Of a stretch of 64,000 nucleotides of DNA, positions 27,417 through 38,700 are shown one piece after another. Each line of letters opens with the position of its first letter. Positions within the stretch are counted from its first letter, which is position 1. Made by a program: the position numbers and the translations under genes. Source of the stretch: Rubrivivax sp. (GTDB lineage: Bacteria > Pseudomonadota > Gammaproteobacteria > Burkholderiales > Burkholderiaceae_C); assembly GCA_027491255.1 (NCBI GenBank), contig JAIXWM010000006.1, forward strand, positions 62,001-126,000. Reading direction: 5' to 3'. The notes below the pieces were generated by a model. It searched no databases and was not told where the DNA came from. It was given only the letters and a program-made list of their open reading frames with translations.

Positions 27417-28952
27417 TTGAGTTTCACCGGGAAATCACGCCACAGATACGGATTGCTGCTGCGCGCGGCAGCAGCGGGCGTCACTCTTCTCGTCGCCGCC
27501 TGCGGCAGCCTCCCGGAAGCCGCCCTGCCGGCGCCCAAGCTTCTGTCAGCCCCGGAAATGGGCGCGACAGCGCAATCCGACGCCCAGCGCATGCAGAGCG
27601 GGGTCGAGCCCATCGGCGGCCCCATCACGCTCGAGGAGGCGATGGCGCGCGCGCTCAAATACAACCTCGACAGGCGCGCCCGCATGATCGAGGAGGTCAT
27701 CGCGTTGCGCCAGCTCGAGACCTCGAACCTGGACATGCTGCCGCGACTCGTCGCCCAGGCCGGCTACGACTGGCGCGACAGCGACCGCGTCACGATCAAC
27801 CGTGACTCGGCAACGCCGAGCACGGTGTCGCAGGACCGCGCGCGCTCCCTCGGCGGCCTGGAGTTCACGTGGAGCCTGCTCGACCTGAGCATGGGCTACC
27901 ACGCCTCGCGCCAGCAGGCCGACCGCGCGCTCGTGGCCGGCGAACGCCGGCGCAAGGCCATGCACCAGCTGCTGCAGGACGTGCGCACCGCCTTCTTCCG
28001 CGCGATGGCGGCACAGAAGCTTCGCGACGAAGTCACGCGCACGGTACGCCTGGCCGAGGACGCCTTGCGCGATGCGCGCAGTGCCGAGGGCCTGCGCGTG
28101 CGCAGCCCCCTGGACGCGCTGCGCTACCAGCGCCAGCTGCTCGAGAACCTGCGCCTGCTGGAGGCCATCGGCCAGGAGCTGTCCTCCGCCCAGACCGAAT
28201 TGGCGCAACTGATCAACGCGCCCCTCGGCCAGAACCTGGTGCTCTCCGAGGAGGGGCTGCAGGACGTGGGCCGCCTGCTGCTGGACCTGCCGCTGGCGCG
28301 CATGGAAGAGGCCGTGCTGGCGTTCAACCCGGACTTGCGCGAGGCGCATTACAACTCGCGCATCGCGCGCGAGGAAGTGCGGCGGACCCTGTCGCGCCTG
28401 TTCCCCAACGTCAGTGTCAACCTCGGTGGAAGCTACGACTCCGACAGCTACCTCCTGCATCGGCAGTGGCAGGAGGCGGGCGTCCAGATCTCGTTCAACC
28501 TGCTGAACCTGCTGGCCGGGCCAGCGCAGGTGCGGCTCGCCGAGGCCGGCGTCGCTCTGGCCGATCAACGACGCATGGGAATGCAACTGGCTGCGCTGAC
28601 GCAGATGCACCTGGCGCGCCTGGCGCTGCAGAACACGCGCGACCAGTACTTCCGCGCCGATGCGATCTGGGAGGTCGACCGGCGCATCGCCGACATGATG
28701 CGGGCGCGCGAGATCGCCCAGACCCAGAGCAAGCTCGACGTCGTCAGCAACGCCACCACAGCGACGCTGAGCCTGCTGCGCCGCTACCAGGCCCTGGGAC
28801 AGATGCAGGTGGCCGAGAACCGCCTGACCGCCACGCTAGGCTTCGACCCCTTGCTCGGCAACATCGATGCCCTCAGCGTGCAGCAGCTCACGCAACAGAT
28901 CCGCGAACAGGCCGAGGTGATGCGCCGACGCGTGCTGGAGGCGCGGTCATGA
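27417..28952 (+). CDS. TolC-family outer-membrane channel lipoprotein (511 aa)
   Basis: Outer-membrane efflux protein of the TolC/OprM fold, with two repeats of long helices and strands (ITLEEAMARALKYNLDRRAR in the first; NPDLREAHYNSRIAREEV in the second). The lipobox LLVAAC|GS shows it is lipidated. The start is uncertain: ATG 27330 would put an unusually long basic stretch before the signal sequence, while TTG 27417 gives MSFTGKSRHRYG plus the hydrophobic core, a normal lipoprotein signal, with CGGAG upstream. First gene of the five-gene operon; its stop overlaps the next start (ATGA). Confidence 0.88.
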   Translation: MSFTGKSRHRYGLLLRAAAAGVTLLVAACGSLPEAALPAPKLLSAPEMGATAQSDAQRMQSGVEPIGGPITLEEAMARALKYNLDRRARMIEEVIALRQLETSNLDMLPRLVAQAGYDWRDSDRVTINRDSATPSTVSQDRARSLGGLEFTWSLLDLSMGYHASRQQADRALVAGERRRKAMHQLLQDVRTAFFRAMAAQKLRDEVTRTVRLAEDALRDARSAEGLRVRSPLDALRYQRQLLENLRLLEAIGQELSSAQTELAQLINAPLGQNLVLSEEGLQDVGRLLLDLPLARMEEAVLAFNPDLREAHYNSRIAREEVRRTLSRLFPNVSVNLGGSYDSDSYLLHRQWQEAGVQISFNLLNLLAGPAQVRLAEAGVALADQRRMGMQLAALTQMHLARLALQNTRDQYFRADAIWEVDRRIADMMRAREIAQTQSKLDVVSNATTATLSLLRRYQALGQMQVAENRLTATLGFDPLLGNIDALSVQQLTQQIREQAEVMRRRVLEARS

Positions 28953-29758
28953 GCCCCGGACGCACCATCTCCAGGGGGCTGGCCGCCGTGGCACTGGTGC
29001 TGTGCATCACGGGCCACACCGACAGCGCGTGGGGCCAGAGCCAGGCGCGGGCGAAATCGGCGTCCGACAAGGACACTGCCTTGGATGCCAGGCTGAAAGG
29101 CCAGGAGATCCGGGCGCAGCTGACGCCGCGTCGCTTCACCTCCCTGTCCGCCGAGGTCGGCGCCCGCATCCAGCGCCTGGGGGTGGCCGAGGGTGCCGCG
29201 TTCACCGAGGGGCAGGTGCTGGTCGTCTTCGACTGCACGGTGCAGCAGGCCCAGCTCGACAAGGCCCGTGCCGAACTCGACGCCGCGCAGGCCACACTGA
29301 AGGCCAATGAGCGGCTGCTGGAGCTGAACTCCATCGGTCAGCTCGAGCTCGACCTCTCCCGCAGCGCCGTCGGCCGTGCCCGCGCCGAGGTCGGCATGCA
29401 CGAAGCCGTGCTGTCCAAGTGCACCGTGCGTGCCCCCTACGCCGGCCGGGTGGCCGAGCAGAAAGTACGCGAGCAGCAGTTCGTCCAGCCGGGTCAGCCC
29501 TTGCTCGAGATCCTGGACGACAGCGTCATGGAACTCGAGTTCCTCGTGCCCTCGAGCTGGCTGGTCTGGCTGCGCCCCGGCCAGCGCGTGCGCGTGCAGA
29601 TCGACGAGACGCGCAAGAGCTATCCCGCGCGCTTCACCCGCATCGGGGCCCGTGCCGACCCGGTCAGCCAGTCGGTCAAGGTCGCCGCGGCGATCGAAGG
29701 CCGGTTCCCCGAACTGGTGGCGGGCATGAGCGGACGTCTCCAGCCCAACCGGCGCTGA
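28949..29758 (+). CDS. periplasmic adaptor protein (membrane-fusion family, 269 aa)
   Basis: A signal peptide (GLAAVALVLCITGHTDSAWG) precedes a short adaptor: lipoyl half (VGARIQRLGVAEGAAFTEGQ), coiled-coil hairpin (KARAELDAAQATLKANERLL), second lipoyl half (CTVRAPYAGRVAEQKVREQQ) and a beta-barrel (SVMELEFLVPSSWLVWLRPG). It resembles RND-type adaptors without an inner-membrane helix, so it is periplasmic. It should bridge the TolC-like channel to an inner-membrane partner, here probably the M50-HlyD hybrid. Overlaps the TolC-like gene by 4 bp; the giant gene starts 14 bp later. Confidence 0.88.
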   Translation: MSPGRTISRGLAAVALVLCITGHTDSAWGQSQARAKSASDKDTALDARLKGQEIRAQLTPRRFTSLSAEVGARIQRLGVAEGAAFTEGQVLVVFDCTVQQAQLDKARAELDAAQATLKANERLLELNSIGQLELDLSRSAVGRARAEVGMHEAVLSKCTVRAPYAGRVAEQKVREQQFVQPGQPLLEILDDSVMELEFLVPSSWLVWLRPGQRVRVQIDETRKSYPARFTRIGARADPVSQSVKVAAAIEGRFPELVAGMSGRLQPNRR

Positions 29759-29772
29759 CAAGCGCGCAGGCG

Positions 29773-32700
29773 ATGGCCTCAGCCGACACGCGCTGGCCTC
29801 CAGGTCCCGGCCCGGCCGGCAGCGATCCGCCCCGGACACGGCGCAAGCTCGCGCGCAGCGGCCCACGGCCGATGGCGCTGGAACAGCGCCAGATGTTCGA
29901 CGGCGCTGCCGCCACGGCGGCGGTCGACGACCTGAACGCCGCAGGCGGCCACCCGCAGACGGACGCGGCGCGCCTGACCGGGCAGGCGCCGCCCGCAGCC
30001 TGGGGCCCGGCGGTCGCGGCCGCCCCAGGCCGTGATGCCTGGGCGGACACGGGCAAGGCCGGCACCGGCGCCGGAGCGCGCGAACTCGTGTTCGTCGACG
30101 CGGCCGTGGCGAACCCCGCCCAGTGGCAGGCCCGGTTGCGCGACGGCGTGGAACTCGTCGTGCTCGATGCCAGCGAGGATCCCTGGGCGCAGATGGGCGC
30201 GGCCGTGTCCCGGCACAGCGAGCTGCAGGCCGTGCACCTGCTCGCGCACGGCGCGCCAGGCCAGCTCCTGCTGACAGCCGCCCACGGACTGGCCGACGCC
30301 CTGGCATCGCCTGCGGCCGACGCGGCGCTGGCGTCCTGGGCGGCGCACCTGGCGGCGGATGCCGACATCCTCGTCTACGGCTGCTCCAGTGGCGCAGGCG
30401 ACGGCGGACGGCAGCTGGTCGAGCGGATTGCACGCCTCACGCAGGCCGACGTGGCCGCCTCGGCTGACGCCACCGGATCGGCCGCCATGGGCGGCAACTG
30501 GGTCCTCGAGTACCGCAGCGGCCCGGTCGAGGCGGCACCGGCTTTCGCCGCTGCCTGGCTCGCCCAGGAGGCGCCGCTGCTGGGGGTGCCGACGGTCTCG
30601 ACCGCCGTGGCCGCGCTCGAGCTCATCGAGCCCAGCACGCTCAACGCCGCAGGAGCGAGCACGGTCACCCTGTCGGGCTGGACCATCGCCCACGACGGCG
30701 ACGCGGCGGCGCAGCTGAACGTCGACGTGACGCTGAACGATCCGGCCGTGGGCACATTGGCAGATCCCGGCGGCATCACCACCGGGCTGGTCACTGCGCT
30801 GCCAGAGGGTCTTCGCTTCACAGGAACCGCCGAGGCGGCGCAGGCCTGGCTGAACCAGCTGCGCCTCGACGCGGCTGACATCGAACGCGGCAACACCGCC
30901 GCATCGACCTGGCTGAGCGTGCGCGTGAGCGACGCGCAGAACCCGACGCTTGCGAGCACGGCCACGCTGAAATTGACGGTGACGCCGTCGAACGACCCGG
31001 TGCGTGTGGACGACGCCCAGGTGCGGGTGACCGAGGGCGCGTCCTCCACGGTCATCGGCGCGGGGGCGCTGCGTGCGGTCGACCCCGAGGTCACGGCCGG
31101 CAGCCAGTCGCCAGCGCAGATCGTCTACCGCCTGGGCAGCGTGCCGCTGCAGGGCTACGTGACGCTGGCCGGCGAGCGCATCGGCCTGAACTCCACGTTC
31201 ACGCACGAGCAGGTGGTCGCCGGGTCCCTGGCCTACGTGCACACGGCCGGGGGCGGCGCCGACCAGAACGCCGCCGACCGCTTCGAGCTCCTGGTCAACG
31301 ACGGCGCGACGCCGCTGGCCCAGTCCGACACCGCGGTGGTCAGCATCGCCATCACCCCGGTCAACCAGGCCCCCACGGTGCGCGGCAGCGCCACCTTCTA
31401 CGAGGGGCAGCCCTACACGGCCCTGAGCGGCGGCGTGCCCCAGTCGGTCATCGGCCTGTCCATCGCTGCCGATGGCGGCGCAGATCCGGGTGACGACACG
31501 CTGGACCTGCGCATCACCCGGCTGCCGCAAAACGGCTGGCTCCACTTCAAGGGGACGGCGCGGATCGATGGCGTGGCCACCGCCATCGACCGCGCGCTGA
31601 GCCTGATCGACCTCGAGGGCACGGGCTTCGTCATCGCCTACGCGGACCGCGGCGGTCTGCGTTACCAGCACGACGGCATCGACCGCGACAGTGCGGCACG
31701 CAACGACAGCTTCGACGTCACCGTCACCGATGGCGGCGGCGGGACCGCCAATCGACTGTCGGCCAGCGCGACGGTGGTCATCGACGTGCGCCCGCTGAAT
31801 GACGACCCGGTCTTCGACCCGGCCTCCACGCGCACGGCCGTCGTCACCGTCAACGGCCCGAACCGGGTGCTGGACGGCGGCGGCGACGACTACCGCGTCA
31901 CGCTCGACACCTCGATGCTGCGGGTCACCGACGTCGATTCCGGCGCGTCCAGCCTCTCCTTCGTCATCACGCGTCTGCCGCAGGACGGCAGCCTGCTGCT
32001 GGACAACGCCGCGCTCGGCCAGGGGGCCTCGTTCACGATGTCCGACCTCGCCGCGGGTCGGGTCCAGTACGTCCAGACCGCCGTCAACAGCGGGGGCGCG
32101 AACCCGGTCGACGACTTCGAGTTCCAGGTCCGCGACGGCGCGATGTCGCTGCGCTGGGACCACACCGGCGAGGACTATCCACGCGCGGGCGGCGTGTACA
32201 CCGGACCGAACCCGGCGGACCCGCTTCGTACCTTTACGTTTCAATTGAACCTTGCAGAGACGTCTGCGGGTGACGGGGGCAGCGGGTCGACCGGCGCGAC
32301 GCCGATACCGGTCTCGACGCTGCAGACCCGGCACGTCGGCCTGCCGCCGTCCGGCCCGGCCGTCTCCAGTCTGGTCGAGGGCGGCAGCGTCACGATTTCT
32401 GCGAGTGTGCTGTCCTACGCCTCGGGCACCCTGACCCCCGACCAGATCGTCTACACGGTGGCGGGATTCTCCGGCGCGGCTTCGGGCCTGAACGGCACCC
32501 TGCGCAAGGACGGCGTCGCACTGGGCATCCTCGACAGCTTCACGCAGGCTGACGTGAACGCGGGGCGCCTGCGCTTCGTGCACGACGGCAGCGAGGTCTT
32601 CACTTCCTCCATCAGCTTCTATGTCTCGGCCACTGGCGCCTCGGGGGTGGCCCAGGCGGCATTGGACATCCATGCCACGCCGGTGAACGACGCGCCGACG

Positions 32701-35700
32701 GCGTTCGGTGCGCCCGGCACGCCCTTGCCCGAAGGCGGCACGGTGACGATCACGAGCGAGCGTCTGAAGCTTTCCGACGTGGACGACGCCAAGAGCGAGC
32801 CCTATCTCGAGAACGACCCGGCGGTGGCCGACAACTACCGGGTCAACGACGCACTCGACAACGGTGTCTTCGGCGCCGACCCGCTGCGCTGGCGCGTCGT
32901 CGCCCTGCCCGGCGCCGGCCGGCTGCAGGTGGACGCCCTGGGCGCGGGACAGTGGACCGACGTCAGTCCCGGCGACATCTCGAGCCAGACCCTGTATGCC
33001 GCCGACCTGCTGCAGTCCGGGCGCGTCCGCTACGTGCACGACGGACTGGAGACTCGCAACGACAGCTTCCAGGTGGTCGCACGCGACCGCTGGGGCAGCG
33101 AGAGCGCCGCCACAGCGGTCTGGCTGGCCATGACCAACGTCAACGACGCACCCGAGATCGCCGCCCGGCCCACGCTCGTCGACCCGGTGGCCAACGGGCG
33201 CGCGCCCAACCTGGCCGGCGGCGCAGCAGCCAACGAGCCGCTGACCGTCATCCAGGAAGGCAGCGTCACCCGCCTCACTGCAGCGATGCTGCAGGCCTGG
33301 GACCCGGACAGCACGGCGCAGCAGGTGCAGTACCGGATCACGAGCGCGCCCGCGGCCGGCCGGCTCGCCTTCTCGGCCAACGGCAGCACCTTCACCACCA
33401 TCGGCCTCGGGTCTTCGTTCTCGCAGCAACAGGTGCAGGACGGGCAGATCTACTACCTGCACGAGGGGACCGAACCCGCCGGCAGCACTTACCCCGGCAC
33501 ACTCGACGACCGCTTCGTCTTCACGCTCGCCGACGGCAACCAGGAGCAGACCGGCAACGAGTTCTGGATCTACGTCCAGCCGACGAACGACGCCCCGACG
33601 GTTTCGGCACCTGCCGGGCCGGTGCACATCGACAGCGCGATCCCGGCGCTGAACCCGGTCCCCGGCTTCTCGGTCGGCGACCCGGACCTTGCCAACGGCG
33701 TCCAGGTGGGTGAGCGCGACTTCCTCCAGGTCACCGTGCGCCTGCAGTCGGCCGCCGGCGAGGCGCCCACCTCCTATGCCGCCGGCTTCGGCGGCGGTGG
33801 CGTGCGCATCGGATTCGCCACGCCGTCGGACACCAGTGGCGACTGGGCGGTGGTGCGCGGGGGCGTCAACGACACCTTGCAGGTCCAGGGCAGTCGGGGC
33901 CAGTTGAACGAGGCGCTGGCCGGGCTCACCGTGACCTTCGAGCGCGACCTGGATGCGGCGTGGACCTTGCAGGTGATCGCCGACGACCGCTTGCGCGGTC
34001 CGGGCGGAGAACTGCTGAACACGGGCCCCGACGCCAACGGCGGACGCAGCAACCAGCCCGCCACCAGCACCGGCGCACCGACGGCGGTGCCGACAACGGC
34101 CTTCGACTGGGCCGCGGGCGTTCCCGTGCCCGCGGCTCATCCGAACATCGGCACGGCTTCGGTGGTGCTGCGGGCTTCCAGCACCAACGACGCCGCCACC
34201 TTGAGCGGCCCGGCGCTGGCCGCGGTCACGGAAGACGTGCGCTCGCGCGTGAGCGGCCTCTTCACGGTCGCCGACGCCGAATCGACCGCTTTCGACCTCC
34301 CCGTCTCGGTGACGCTGACGGTCGGCTCCGGCACGCTCGACCTCGGCGCGCCGGGCACGCAGACGACCCTCACGCCGGCGGGGGGCCGCGCGGTCACGCT
34401 CGGCGGCGACGCGAGCAGCCGCGTGACGCTCACCGGCCGCGCCAGCGACATCCAGGCCCTGCTGAACGGGCGCCATGCCGCGCTCACTGCCGACGACGCC
34501 GGCGGCGGCCTGCACTACACCGGTGTGGCGGATCTGAACCACGACCTGAACGGCACCGATCCTGGCGACGTGACACTGACGCTGACGCTGGACGACGCCG
34601 GCGCGCGCATCGGTGGCGACATCGGCGCCGGCAGCGTGGCCGTCCAACCGGCACCCTGGCGCGTCGGGCTCGACATTGCCGCCGTGAACGACGCGCCGGG
34701 CGTCCTGGCGCCCACGACCACGGCAACCGCGGTCGACGCTGCCGTCACGTCCCTGCGCGGCTTCGTGCTGACCGACGCCGACGCCGCTGACGGACGCGCC
34801 AGCGGCGAGAGCGCGGGGCCGATGCAGATGCTGGTGCGGGTGGTGGACGCCACCGGACAGCCCTTGCCCGCGTCGTTCTACGTCGACGCGGACCTGCGCC
34901 TGTCTTCGTCGGCCGCAGCGCACGGCGCGAGCATCGATGCGGCCCTCGACGGCACCGGGCGGGCGCTGGCGTTGCGGGGCACGCTCGCTCAACTCCAAGG
35001 CTTCCTGGACGGGCTGGAGCTGCGGGTGGGGCGCCCCGACGGCGTGAACTTCGCGTCCGCCTACCGCGTGGAGCTCGTGGTCGACGACCGCCTGCGCGAC
35101 GCGGCCGGCGCGCTCATCGGCGGTGCCGACGGCGGCGTGGCCAACCAGCCCGGAATGCAGCCGGTGCCCTTGAGCGACGGCTTCGATCCCTACGCCAGCA
35201 CCACGGTCGCCTTCGGCGTCTACAACGTCGCGAGCCAGTCGCGACCGCTGGCCATCGTGCCCTACAACGACCCCGGTCGCATCACCGCGGTGCCGGTGCG
35301 TGTGGCCGAGGGCACAGGCACGCTGCGGCTGGACGCCACCCAGGGCGCGCTGGCGATCGACGACCCCGACGACCACGGCGCCGCCACCCTGTCGGTCACG
35401 GTCACACTGAGCGCGGGCACCATCGTGGCCGTGGGCGGCAGCGGCGGCAGCGTCAGCGGCCTTGGCAGCGCCAGCATCTCGATCAGCGGCGCCACCGAAG
35501 CCGAGCTCAACCAGCGCCTGCGCGCGCTGACGCTGGTCTGGCCCGACCCCGACGGCGCGGCCGACGCCACCGACTTCAACGGTGTCCTGACCGTCACCGT
35601 GACCTACCTCGACGCCGGCAGCACCGGCGCACGCCTGCCGAGCCTGCCTGTGGAGGCCCGCAGCGCCGACGCCGACCCGGGCGCCGCGCGCCATGTCGAT

Positions 35701-38700
35701 GACAGCGGCAGCGCCCTGGAAACCACGCGCCGCTTCACGATCACGGTAGAACCGCTGAACGATACGCCGACCCGGGTCGGAACCGGGCTCGTCACACTGC
35801 CCGCGGTGACCGAAGACAGCCCGGCCGACACCCTGCCCGGCGCGCGTGTGGACACCCTGTTCGGCGATTCGTTCGCCGATGCCCGGGATGCCGTCCCCGG
35901 CGGTTCGGGGGCCCACACGCTGGCCGGGGTGGCCATCACCGGCAACCTTTCCACGGCCGCGCAGGGCCGTTGGCAGTGGTCCTCCGACGGCAGCGCCTGG
36001 ACCGATCTGCCCTCCGTCGCTGCCGGCAACGCGCTGCTGCTGGCCGCCAGCGACCGCTTGCGCTTCGTGCCCGCGACCGACTTCCATGGCACCCCTGGGA
36101 ACCTGAGCCTGCGCGCCGTCGACAGCAGCGGTGGCGCTGTCGTGACGGGCGCGCGCGCCGACTTGTCGGACGACCTGAACCGCTCGGGAGGCAGCACGCG
36201 CTACGCAGACAGCCGTCAGGCGCTGACCCTGGGCACCACGGTCATCGGCGTGAATGACCGGCCGGCCGCACGCTCGGCCGCCCTGGCACCGACGGCCGAG
36301 GACGAGGCCGCGCCGCCCGGCGCCCAGGTGGCGGAGCTCGACTTCGGCTTCGACGACGGGCGCGACGACCGCGCCGCCGTGCCGGGCGGCGGCAACGCCG
36401 CCAGCGCCTGGGGTGGGCTGGCGATCGTGGGGAACGCGGCCGACGCGCAAGGGCAGGGCGTGTGGCAATACGCAGCGGCCGGCGGCTGGGTCACGATCGG
36501 CAGCGGCGCCGAGGCACCCGCCGACGCCAGCGCCATCCTGCTGCCGCAGGACGCACGCGTGCGCTTCCTGCCCAGCGCCGCCAATTTCAACGGCCAGCCC
36601 GGCGCCTTGACCGTACGGCTCGCCGATTCCACCGTCGCCTTCGGCACCGCGGTCGACCTGCGCAGCGCCGTCGGCGTGCAGGGAACGTGGTCGGCGCCGG
36701 TCGAGCTGGGGACCTCGGTGCAGGCGCGCAACGACGCGCCCGTGCTCGCGGGTCGCGCCACCTCGCCAGTGGCGGCGGAGAACACGCAGACGGGGACCGG
36801 CGTCTCCGTGGCGCCTGTGCGCCTGCTGGCCGGCGCCGGCACGAGCGATGTCGACCTCGGCAGCACCCCGGGCCTGTCGACCCTGGTGTTTGGTGCCGGC
36901 CGTCTGACCGTCGCCCTCGGCGACGGCCGGGCCGGGGATGTGCTGCAGGTCGGCATCCCGCTGCCGGCGGGCGTGGCGGCCAGCGGCGGCGCAGGCGCCG
37001 CGCCACTGGTGCTGAACCTGGATGCGGACACGACGCTGGCCGAGGTCGACGCGCTGTTGGCGGCGCTGGAGTACACGCACACCGGCGACGACCCCGGCGC
37101 GCTCGGCACCCGGCTCACGCGCACGTACACGGTGAGCATCGACGACGGCGACAACGTCCAGCCCGGCGGCAGCGCGGGGGGACCGGCAGGGCGTGCGGCG
37201 ACCGCGCTGCAGGGGGTCGTCACCCTCGTGCCGGCGAACGACGCCCCGGCACTGGACCTGGACCCGGTCAGCCCGGGCACCGGCACCACGCTGGGCTGGA
37301 CCGAGGCGGCAGGCACGCCCCACGCGCCGGTGGCGGTGGCGCCGCAGGCCACGCTTTCGGACGTTGACAACACGCTGCACAGCGCGCTGCGCCTGCGCTT
37401 CGAGGGTCTGCGCGACGGCGACGCCGAACGACTGCTCGCCAACGGGGTTTCGCTGCCGCTGGCCACCGACGCCAGCGTCGATGCGGACGAGTTCAGGCTG
37501 CTTTACGACAGCAAGAGCGCGACGCTGACCGTTCTGTCGCGCCAGGGCGGCACCGCCAGCACGGCCGCCTTCCAGGCCTGGCTGCGCGAGCTGCGCTACG
37601 TGAACGACAGCGACCGCCCCACCGCCGGCACGCGCCAGATCGTGGCGACATTGACCGACGCCGGGCTCGACGAGTCCGGCCCCGTCGCCGCGGCTGCCAC
37701 CAGCGCCGCCGCGCGCGCCATGATCGACGTGGTGCCCGCGAACGACCCGGCCACGCTGGTGCTGGCCGCCCGGGGCGCGTTCGGCGAGAACGCCTTGAAC
37801 GCGGCCGGCCTGCCGCTGGACAGCGCGCTGTCGGTGCTCGACCCGGACAGCGACGACTTCGGCGGCGGCAGCCTGCGCATCAGTGGCCTGGTGGGCGGGC
37901 AGGACCGTATCGGCCTGCCCGAGACCGCCGACGGTGCAGGCGGTCCGGTGCGGGTGCAGGCAGGCAGCATCGAGGTCCGCGCCGGAGACGGCTGGCGCAC
38001 CGTCGGCCGCCTGTCCGGCGGCGACGGCCGGGACCTGGTCGTCGACTTCACGGCCGCCGCTCAGCGCGCCGACGTCGAGCAGGTGCTGCGCGAGCTGCGC
38101 CTGCGCAACAGCGCCGACGACCCCGTCACCTCGCGCACGCTGACCTGGACGCTGGACGACGGCGACGGGGGCGCGCCGCGCAGCTCCACGATGGAGATCT
38201 CGATCTCCGCCGAGAACGACCCCCCGGGCCTGGTGCCCGGTGAAGGCGATCGTGACGCTGCGACGCTCGACGAAGCCCACGCCGGACTCGCCACCAGCGG
38301 CACGCTGACGGTGGTCGACCCCGATGCGGCCGACACCGTCTCGGTCGTGCTGGCCGGCGTCGACATCCAGGGGCCTGCCGGCGTGGTGCTGCCCACGACG
38401 GCCCAGGCCCTGGCGATGCTGAGCCTGAGCGGGCAGACCGCCAACGCCGCCGACCCGGGCGCGGGCGCCCGCATCGGCTGGAGCTTCGACAGCGGCGGCC
38501 ACGCCTTCGACGACCTGGGAACAGGCCAGTCCCTGGTGCTGCGCTACACGCTGCGCGCCACCGACTCGAGTGCCGACGCCGCCTCCGTGACGCGTGCCCT
38601 CACGGTCACCATCCGTGGCAGCAACGACGCCCCGATCCTGGGCGCTGCCAGTCCCGCAGACGCCCGCGGCGCGGTGACCGAGGACGCCACCGCCGGCGTC

